Shown piece by piece: positions 6,528 through 12,024 of a stretch of DNA of 12,024 bases; within the stretch, counting starts at the first letter, position 1; every line of letters begins with the position of its first letter. Position numbers and translations under genes: made by a program. This stretch comes from Pseudomonadota bacterium (GTDB lineage Bacteria; Myxococcota; UBA9042; PHBI01): positions 1 through 12,024 of the forward strand of contig SYAK01000257.1 of the NCBI GenBank assembly GCA_005788935.1. The letters are read 5' to 3'. The notes beneath the pieces are model-generated. The model saw nothing but the letters and a program-made list of their open reading frames with translations. It did not search any database and was not told the origin of the DNA.

Positions 6528-7313
6528 ATGATTCTCACGCAACCGCAGAAACGACGTCACTTCGTCGGCAGCCTCAACTCCGGCGACGAGCTGATCGAAA
6601 CGCTCCGTGCGCTGTGTGTCGACAACACGGTGCTGTGCGGCAGCTTCTCCGGGCAGGGGTATCTCCGTGACCCGACGCTCCGGGTCTTTGACGGCGCCAC
6701 CCGCAAGTACCGTGACGCCGTGACCCTCGAGGGCACGCTCCAGTGCGGGAGCCTTCAGGGCACGATTTCGCTCATCGACAACCAGACCAGCATCCGCTGC
6801 CACGTCGTCGGGGCCCTCGTCTCCAGCGCGCATGGGGCGCCCCAGGTCGTGAGCGGCGAGGTCCTGAACGCCGAGGTGCTTGGCGTCGAGTTCACGCTCG
6901 ACACCGCCGATGACATCCGACTCTACCGCGAGGTCGACAGCCGCTCCGGGCTCGAGGCCTGGCTACACGTCAACTTCGTCAGCTCGGACGCGCCTGCCTA
7001 CCGCGCGCCGACGGGGGGCAACCAGCTGACGACCACGCTGCCAGAGCCCGCCTCGGCCCCTCAGGGGGTCAAGAGCATCGCGACCGAGACCGGTTCGGCC
7101 GAGGTCCGCGAGGGCGACTTCCTCGACCACCCGACGCTTGGTCGCTGCGAGGTCACGGACGCCGAGCAGCCCGACCGCGTCACGATCAAGCTTGAGAGCG
7201 GCCGCCTCGTCGAGCTGCACACCGGGCTCATCACGGTTGAGCAGCGCGAGGTCCTGAAGACCGGCAAGCGCGTCTACGCGGTGACCATCCGGCGGCGCCG
7301 CGGCGGCAGCTGA
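6528..7313 (+). CDS. PPC (DUF296) domain protein with SH3/tudor-like C-terminal domain
   Basis: The product has 261 residues from ATG 6528, which follows AAGG at about 10 nt; an earlier GTG at 6477 overlaps the promoter and is less likely. Residues about 8-135 fit the PPC/DUF296 fold: FVGSLNSGDELIETLRALC, then VLCGSFSGQGYLRDPTLRVF, VTLEGTLQCGSLQGTIS, and IRCHVVGALVSSAHG with VVSGEVLNAEVLGVEFTL. Canonical prokaryotic PPC proteins show an HxH pair and a GGHL motif. Here only H92 remains and GGHL is SGEVL, so a metal site is probably lost. Residues about 193-258 (REGDFLDHPTLGRCEV... IKLESGRLVELHTGLITV) look like a small SH3/tudor-type beta barrel, and the end is basic (TIRRRRGGS). Single-domain bacterial PPC proteins form trimers; plant relatives carry AT-hooks. 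The barrel and basic end might contact nucleic acid or protein; unproven. Confidence 0.82.
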   Translation: MILTQPQKRRHFVGSLNSGDELIETLRALCVDNTVLCGSFSGQGYLRDPTLRVFDGATRKYRDAVTLEGTLQCGSLQGTISLIDNQTSIRCHVVGALVSSAHGAPQVVSGEVLNAEVLGVEFTLDTADDIRLYREVDSRSGLEAWLHVNFVSSDAPAYRAPTGGNQLTTTLPEPASAPQGVKSIATETGSAEVREGDFLDHPTLGRCEVTDAEQPDRVTIKLESGRLVELHTGLITVEQREVLKTGKRVYAVTIRRRRGGS

Positions 7314-7328
7314 GGCCGGGACGGCGAG

Positions 7329-7350
7329 GTCGCCACAAAGTCGTGGCGAC
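7329..7350. terminator. Hairpin between the convergent PPC gene and lexA
   Basis: GTCGCCAC (7329-7336) pairs perfectly with GTGGCGAC (7343-7350) around the loop AAAGTC, 15 nt after the PPC-gene stop. No U-tract is present on either strand. Position between convergent genes supports a terminator role. Confidence 0.5.
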
Positions 7351-7375
7351 GCTGACCTGGGGGCCCGCGTGTGGC

Positions 7376-7428
7376 CTGACGTCGCAAGGACTGCCCAAGG
7401 CCACGCATCGCCGACGGTTCACGCGGCG

Positions 7429-7432
<4 letters not shown>
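7376..7432. other. Long-loop inverted repeat overlapping the lexA stop codon
   Basis: CTGACGTCGC (7376-7385) can pair with GCGGCGTCAG (7423-7432), with one G-T wobble, across 37 nt. The right arm includes the lexA stop codon (7429-7431). It could stabilise the 3' end of the lexA mRNA; without a U-tract it is a weak terminator candidate. Confidence 0.3.
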
Positions 7433-8145
<713 letters not shown>

Positions 8146-8174
8146 GGGGAGCTCCGTGGATGGGATCTCCTCCG

Positions 8175-8203
8175 AAGCTACTGAACGCGCGTCACGCCGT
8201 CAA
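8175..8203 (-). promoter_or_regulatory. lexA promoter
   Basis: Reading leftward, TTGACG (complement of 8198-8203), a 17-bp spacer and TAGCTT (complement of 8175-8180). Transcription should begin near 8168, leaving a leader of about 22 nt that carries the GGAG before the lexA ATG. The -35 is strong and the -10 is weak (three of six). Confidence 0.6.
8180..8196 (-). promoter_or_regulatory. Putative LexA box 2 (leftward)
   Basis: On the minus strand the site reads CGTGACGCGCGTTCAGT. Against the Myxococcus xanthus LexA consensus CTRHAMRYBYGTTCAGS it matches about 13 of 17 positions, including the whole GTTCAG half. It fills the spacer of the lexA promoter and touches its -10 element. Confidence 0.5.
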
Positions 8204-8214
8204 GTTTGTTCAGC
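8198..8214 (+). promoter_or_regulatory. Putative LexA box 1 (rightward)
   Basis: The site reads CGTCAAGTTTGTTCAGC and matches the Myxococcus xanthus LexA consensus CTRHAMRYBYGTTCAGS at 15 of 17 positions. Its left half CGTCAA is the complement of the lexA -35 hexamer. Its right half GTTCAG overlaps the rnhA stop codon (8210-8212). Binding here would block RNA polymerase. Confidence 0.65.
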
Positions 8215-8896
8215 CGCCCTGCTCGGTCCGGGTCGTGCTGCGCGTCGAGACCGCCTGCCGCGCGAGCGCGTCGGCCCGCTCGTTGCCCGCGATGCCTGCG
8301 TGCCCTGCGACCTTCACGAAGGTGAGGCGCGAGAAGGTCGCGGCGAGCGCGCGGAGCTCGGCGACGAGCGCCTGGTTCTTCTTGGGTTTCCAGCCTTTCG
8401 ACAACAGGCCCAGGCTGTACTCGCTGTCCGTCATGACCGCGATCGAGGTGCCACGATCGTCAATCATTTCAAGGCCTCGAACGATTGCCATCAGCTCGGC
8501 GACGTTGTTCGTCGCCTCGCCGAGGTACTCGCTCAACTCGCGTACGCGCCCGGACATCCGGACGTGTACGCCAAGCCCTGCCGGACCCGGGTTGCCCGAG
8601 CAGGCGCCGTCCGCCCAGATCTCGACCTCGACGGCGGTCGGCGGCCCCCCGCGTGGCACCGAACGCGGCACCGCGGCCCGCGCGGGCGTTGGTCCTGGGG
8701 TGGACGGTGCGCCCGCGACGGCCGGCTCGCCAGTGACGACGAGCCTGTCCGGGTGGGTACTGTAGTCCTTGCCGCTCAGCTGGTACCTGAACGCGACCAG
8801 ACCACGACCATCGACCGCGAACACGCCACGCGCGTCGATCTTGACCCAGACCTCGCTGTCGCGGAAACGGGCCGGCTGCCAGAGGATTTCAGCCAC
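8210..8896 (-). CDS. rnhA: Ribonuclease HI with non-standard N-terminal domain
   Basis: This 228-residue protein contains a full RNase HI domain at about residues 90-215, which cleaves the RNA strand of RNA-DNA hybrids. The catalytic acids are D96 (WADGACSGNPGP), E134 (NNVAELMAI), D157 (MTDSEYS) and D209 (GNERADALARQ); H199 sits in the flexible VAGHAGI loop. Length exceeds the usual 150-160 because of an N-terminal region. Residues 1-53 form a small probable beta domain (WVKIDARGVFAVDGRG, FRYQLSGKDYS), followed by a Pro/Ala/Arg linker (about 57-87). This N-domain lacks the YxV...G...GIY pattern of the eukaryotic hybrid-binding domain. The GTG start at 8896 is preceded by GAGG and lies 6 nt after the upstream lipoprotein stop, so the two genes are probably cotranscribed. 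lexA follows. Confidence 0.92.
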   Translation of the reverse strand: MAEILWQPARFRDSEVWVKIDARGVFAVDGRGLVAFRYQLSGKDYSTHPDRLVVTGEPAVAGAPSTPGPTPARAAVPRSVPRGGPPTAVEVEIWADGACSGNPGPAGLGVHVRMSGRVRELSEYLGEATNNVAELMAIVRGLEMIDDRGTSIAVMTDSEYSLGLLSKGWKPKKNQALVAELRALAATFSRLTFVKVAGHAGIAGNERADALARQAVSTRSTTRTEQGG

Positions 8897-8902
8897 GGGG
8901 CC

Positions 8903-10834
8903 TCAGGGTGCGACGGTGACGCGCACGGTCGACGGGGCGCTGAACAGGAAGGTCGCGTCCGCCTCGCTGAAGACGAAGAGCACGACGTCGTAGCTGCCGG
9001 CCACATCCGGCAGGAAGGTCGCGGCCCCAGCCGTGGCGACGTTCAGCTTCGCGCGGGATCCGGCCGGCTTGCCGACGAGGTACCACACGAACGAGTCCGG
9101 GCCGAAGCGCCCGCCGCCGGCCGCGCTCGCGCTCCCTGACAGCGTCACCGCGGTGCCGACGCGAGCCGAGGCATAGGCCGCGGCATCGCCCGGATTGGCC
9201 GTCGGCAGCGTGAGCCCCTTCGCGTCGCTCGCGACGAGGCCGAGCGTCGCCTCCGTGACCTGACCGGTGAAGTCGTTGAAGTACGTGACTTTCAGGAGGT
9301 CCGTCGCGGTCCCGCTCGGGCTCGTGATGCCCGAGAGGTCGTAGGCGAGCGGCACGACGAGCAGGCCGTTTGGCGGAATGTCACCGCTCGTCGGCGCGCC
9401 CGATCCGAGCGACCAGGCCTTGGCGGGCTGCGGGGGCTGCACGGCGAGGTTGCTGACGACCGCGATGCTCTGGATCTCGAGGTTGCCGTTGCCCTCGTTG
9501 TAGATGACCGCCTGACGCGTGCCCTTGTCGCCGTTGACGATCGAGCCCGAGGCCGACAGGTTGCCGATCGCGGGCGCGAGCACGAGGCGCCCCTTCGGGC
9601 TGCCCGAGAAGAGCGGGATCATGAACTCGCCCGCGTTCGGGTTCTCGAACGGGATGATGAGCTCACCGTTGGCGCTCTCGCCTCCGCCAGCCGTCGGGGT
9701 GAAGGTCACCTCGACCCGCAGCCCGCGACCGACGTTCAGACCGCGCGGGAAGGCCGTCACCTCGGTGTCAGCCTGACCCGCCTGCGTGGCGGGTACGAAG
9801 ACCTTGACCGAGAAGTTGCGGCGCGCCTCTTCGGGCTCGATGCGAGGCTGCTTGAGCGTGATCGGTCCCGGACCTTCGCTGGTGACCTGGACGTTGTGGG
9901 AGGCGGTCGTGCTCGCGGTCGTGAAGTCGAAGGCCTGCTCGGCCTCGTCGCTTGGGGTGTCGAAGCTCAGGCTGTATGAGCCCGGGTTCGAACCGGTGGT
10001 CAGTGGGATGCGGAGCGTGGCGTTCGACGAGACGTCGGTCTCGATCAGGATCGCGTTCTGGTCGTTGCCGCTGCCCGTCGGGGTGTAGGTGCACGTGAAG
10101 ACGACCCCATCCTGGCCAGGTGCCGCGTCGGCGGGAGCGACGATCTCGGTGCCCGCACTCGGCACGTTCGACAGGCGGAAGGCCTCCGACGGCGTCTCGA
10201 GGCGGACCGAGAGCACCCGGAACGAGGCGCTCGCGCCGTCGTCGTTGTAGATGCGGAAGTCCTGGCTCTCGGGACGCGCGACGGTGGCGTTCGTGAAGCG
10301 GTAGTTGGTCGGTGTCACGCGCGGGAAGGCGGCGTTCGAACGCAGCGAGAAGGTGATGCGCACAATGGGCTTCAGGCCGCGCCCGTCGGTCGTCCGCGCG
10401 TTCGAGTGGATTTCGAGCACCGAGTCTTCGAGCGAGGTCGGCGCCCCTGTCAGCGGCGGCGTGTACTTCACCGAGAAGGCAAGGGCGTTGATGTTGTCCG
10501 GGTCGACCGTCCAAGGGAACGAGCCCGCCGCCACCGAGCTCTGCCAGTCGATGTCGAGGTGCGGGTTCTTCAGCTGGTTGCCCGCCGCGTCGACGGCCCA
10601 GTCGATCTTCGTCACCTTCAGCGCGCTCGTGCCGGTGTTGATGATCTGCACGACCTTGAAGACGGGCTGCTGCACCGCGGGCGGGATGAAGACGCTGCCC
10701 GTCTCCTCCTGGAAGGCGGTGTTCTCGACGATGACCTCCATCTGCGTGAAGGTCCCCGTCCCGAAGTTGTCCCCGCAGGCCGCGAGGGTGGCGGCCGCGA
10801 GCCCGATGCCGAGCAACTGTCCGATGTGACGCAT
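8903..10834 (-). CDS. Large lipoprotein with ASH/Ig-like repeats and C-terminal PKD-like domain
   Basis: This 643-residue protein starts MRHIGQLLGIGLAAATLAAC, a type II signal peptide with lipidated C20 followed by GDN. The mature protein is beta-rich. Residues about 40-160 contain VFKVVQIINTGTSALKVTKI, the pattern of ASH/HYDIN-type or choice-of-anchor-D Ig-like domains ('I.NTGtapL.v..I'). Similar segments recur, such as QAVIYNEGNGNLEIQSIAV near residue 440. The last 90 residues look like a PKD/REJ-type domain: AVTLSGSAS, FVWYLVGKPAGSRAKL, FLPDVAGSYDVVLFVFSEA. Such proteins usually sit on the outer membrane or cell surface, and adhesion or scaffolding is a plausible role, but no enzyme motif is visible. 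The ATG at 10834 has GGAGGAAGAC directly upstream and a promoter at 10876-10904. rnhA follows after 6 nt. Confidence 0.85.
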   Translation of the reverse strand: MRHIGQLLGIGLAAATLAACGDNFGTGTFTQMEVIVENTAFQEETGSVFIPPAVQQPVFKVVQIINTGTSALKVTKIDWAVDAAGNQLKNPHLDIDWQSSVAAGSFPWTVDPDNINALAFSVKYTPPLTGAPTSLEDSVLEIHSNARTTDGRGLKPIVRITFSLRSNAAFPRVTPTNYRFTNATVARPESQDFRIYNDDGASASFRVLSVRLETPSEAFRLSNVPSAGTEIVAPADAAPGQDGVVFTCTYTPTGSGNDQNAILIETDVSSNATLRIPLTTGSNPGSYSLSFDTPSDEAEQAFDFTTASTTASHNVQVTSEGPGPITLKQPRIEPEEARRNFSVKVFVPATQAGQADTEVTAFPRGLNVGRGLRVEVTFTPTAGGGESANGELIIPFENPNAGEFMIPLFSGSPKGRLVLAPAIGNLSASGSIVNGDKGTRQAVIYNEGNGNLEIQSIAVVSNLAVQPPQPAKAWSLGSGAPTSGDIPPNGLLVVPLAYDLSGITSPSGTATDLLKVTYFNDFTGQVTEATLGLVASDAKGLTLPTANPGDAAAYASARVGTAVTLSGSASAAGGGRFGPDSFVWYLVGKPAGSRAKLNVATAGAATFLPDVAGSYDVVLFVFSEADATFLFSAPSTVRVTVAP

Positions 10835-10875
10835 GTCTTCCTCCGAGGGCGCGGGCGTTGAGGCCGCGGCGAGAG

Positions 10876-10904
10876 AGTCTATCCGCTCCGGCGGGCGGGC
10901 TCAA
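10876..10904 (-). promoter_or_regulatory. Sigma70-type promoter for the large lipoprotein and rnhA
   Basis: Reading leftward, TTGAGC (complement of 10899-10904), 17 bp, TAGACT (complement of 10876-10881). Each hexamer matches consensus at four positions. The predicted start near 10869 gives a leader of about 35 nt. Confidence 0.5.
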
Positions 10905-10944
10905 CCGAAAGCGCCGCGCGCCCTTGCGGTCCTCCTGAACGCGA

Positions 10945-10968
10945 AGACCCTTGGTCCGGACGGGGTCT
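10945..10968. terminator. Weak hairpin after the membrane-protein gene
   Basis: AGACCC (10945-10950) pairs with GGGTCT (10963-10968) across 12 nt, in the 168-bp gap downstream of the leftward gene ending at 11003. There is no U-tract, so termination is uncertain. Confidence 0.3.
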
Positions 10969-11002
10969 GGCGCGGGGGGCCCGGGGTTGGCGCTGCGTCA
11001 GC

Positions 11003-11944
11003 TCAGTTTGCGAGCTTGGCAAGCGACGCGAGCAGAGCGGCGTCGAGTTTGACGGCGCCCTTCAAGATCTCGCCGGCCCCGTCGAGTTCGAGGCTCTTCA
11101 GGACGTCCCCCGCGCCAGGCGGCAGGAGCTCTGCGGGCACCAACCCGAGGGCCGCCTTGATGTTCGCGGCGGCCTTCGCCCCGTCGGCGCCCGGGATGAG
11201 CAGTGCGACCCGGATGGTCAGCGTGTCGCCCGGGTCGATTGAAAGCGCGGCGTGGGTCGGGGTTCCGCCGAGCTGCGACGTCACCATGCCTTCGTTGACT
11301 GGTGCATCGGCCGGGATGGCGCCAGCCGCCCAGATGGCGGCCCCCATGTCGACGGCGCCGGCGATCTGCCCGATCTTCGGGTCAAGGCCCCCCGTCGACT
11401 GGCCGCGTGCGACGGCGAGGGCCTTCGTGTAGACGTCGCCGCGACCCGCGACAACGAGCCCGTCGTCGAGCCCCTCGAACTGAATCGTGTTCACGACCTC
11501 GGCGAGCTTCGGGTTGGCGATGCTCGCTGCGAGGACCGCACCCTTGAGGGTCGCGACGTCCAACTTGCCCTGCGTCGCGAGGACGCCACTTTCGTCGGCC
11601 GGGTTCAGACCGATGATGACCGCCTGAAAGGTGTCGAGATCGACCTTGGCAGTGGCGAGCTGGGCCTTGACGCTGTCGAGGCTCTGGCCCGTTGCGGCGA
11701 GAAGATCGCCGACGACCTTGCTCTTCAGGACGGCCTGGGGATCGACCCCGATCACCGCGGTGGCCTCGGCCGGGATGGCGCGGTTCAGCAGAGCCGGGGC
11801 GTTGCCGCTGGCGCCGCCGCGCAGGAAGAACCACCAGCCCGCGAAGCCGGCGCCCGCGAGGATGAGGAGGACGAGGATCCAAACGACCGCGTTGCCGCGC
11901 TGGCGCTGGGGGTGGGACGACATGGGTGACGACAGGGCTTGCAT
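11003..11944 (-). CDS. Hypothetical membrane-anchored protein with large periplasmic domain
   Basis: From ATG 11944 the product has 313 residues. A short N-terminal cytoplasmic part with HPQRQR is followed by one membrane helix at about 19-41 (NAVVWILVLLILAGAGFAGW). The positive-inside rule places the remaining 270 residues in the periplasm. The domain begins NRAIPAEATAVIGVDPQAVL and contains AVIIGLNP, VVAGRGDVYTKAL, and MGAAIWAAGAIPADAP. It is Ala/Leu/Gly-rich, with an 'iPa.a.avigvd' opening seen in uncharacterised DUF3352-like proteins; I do not claim membership. The start is chosen because GGAGAG lies five bases before the ATG; an upstream TTG at 11998 would add 18 residues and lacks such support, and ATG 11923 also lacks it. 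It may share context with the lipoprotein downstream, though a separate promoter lies between them. Function unknown. Confidence 0.78.
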   Translation of the reverse strand: MQALSSPMSSHPQRQRGNAVVWILVLLILAGAGFAGWWFFLRGGASGNAPALLNRAIPAEATAVIGVDPQAVLKSKVVGDLLAATGQSLDSVKAQLATAKVDLDTFQAVIIGLNPADESGVLATQGKLDVATLKGAVLAASIANPKLAEVVNTIQFEGLDDGLVVAGRGDVYTKALAVARGQSTGGLDPKIGQIAGAVDMGAAIWAAGAIPADAPVNEGMVTSQLGGTPTHAALSIDPGDTLTIRVALLIPGADGAKAAANIKAALGLVPAELLPPGAGDVLKSLELDGAGEILKGAVKLDAALLASLAKLAN

Positions 11945-11961
11945 CGATGCTCTCCGGGCGG

Positions 11962-11999
11962 GTTGGCGGTCGGACCGCGAGGGCGGAGGATGCGCCAAC
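11962..11999. repeat. Nested inverted repeats upstream of the membrane-protein gene
   Basis: GTTGGCG (11962-11968) and CGCCAAC (11993-11999) form an inverted pair. Between and partly overlapping them is GCGGTC-G-GACCGC (11966-11978), a perfect 13-base inverted repeat with one central base. They lie 18-55 bp upstream of the ATG at 11944, where an operator or leader hairpin would sit. Confidence 0.45.
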
Positions 12000-12024
12000 G
12001 GCTGCGTGGATGCAAACCGGTCCA

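Noticed and set aside
10928..10944. GTTCAG-type LexA half site upstream of the large lipoprotein (CTGAAC at 10936)
   Set aside because: Only the strong half matches. The other half agrees poorly (about 12 of 17 overall), and the site is about 30 bp upstream of the -35 element.

Overview
This 12 kb window is very GC-rich with strong NNC/NNG codon bias. It carries ordinary housekeeping genes, several lipoproteins with Ig-like or PKD-like domains, and a lexA gene whose promoter resembles the Myxococcus xanthus LexA box. These features together suggest Myxococcota or a nearby deltaproteobacterial-type lineage; this is inference, as no rRNA or other phylogenetic marker is present. No tRNA, rRNA, CRISPR array, insertion sequence, phage gene or recognisable defence system was seen, and no gene-free stretch exceeds 300 bases.

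Left part (1-2550): the first 25 codons of a riboflavin-synthesis gene (ribB or ribBA) run leftward off the edge. Divergent to it is a tight rightward operon: aspartate-semialdehyde dehydrogenase (asd), acireductone dioxygenase (mtnD) and methylthioribulose-1-phosphate dehydratase (mtnB). Asd makes the precursor of homoserine and methionine, while MtnB and MtnD act in methionine salvage, so the operon joins de novo methionine supply with recycling. A GC-rich hairpin follows mtnB.

Centre-left (2577-3799): two leftward tandem paralogues of unknown function. They share a helical N-terminal domain of about 76 residues, a Pro-Glu-Ala linker of variable length and a short GW(D/E)D motif near the C-terminus. 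In one copy the linker is encoded by 30-bp tandem repeats. This is the least explained part of the window.

Centre (4021-7313): a rightward pair of lipoproteins, the first with a Big-1-like Ig domain and the second small and possibly NTF2-like. A PPC/DUF296-domain protein with an extra SH3/tudor-like C-terminal domain follows from its own sigma70-like promoter.

Right part (7429-11944), all leftward: a membrane-anchored protein of unknown function, a large lipoprotein with ASH/Ig-like and PKD-like domains, RNase HI (rnhA) with a non-standard N-terminal domain, and lexA. rnhA starts 6 nt after the lipoprotein stop and is probably cotranscribed with it. lexA has its own promoter, overlain by two opposed GTTCAG-type boxes, indicating SOS autoregulation.

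Most of the window is normal chromosomal gene content. The items most worth following are the tandem paralogue family, the two-box lexA operator, the PPC fusion protein and the RNase HI N-terminal domain.
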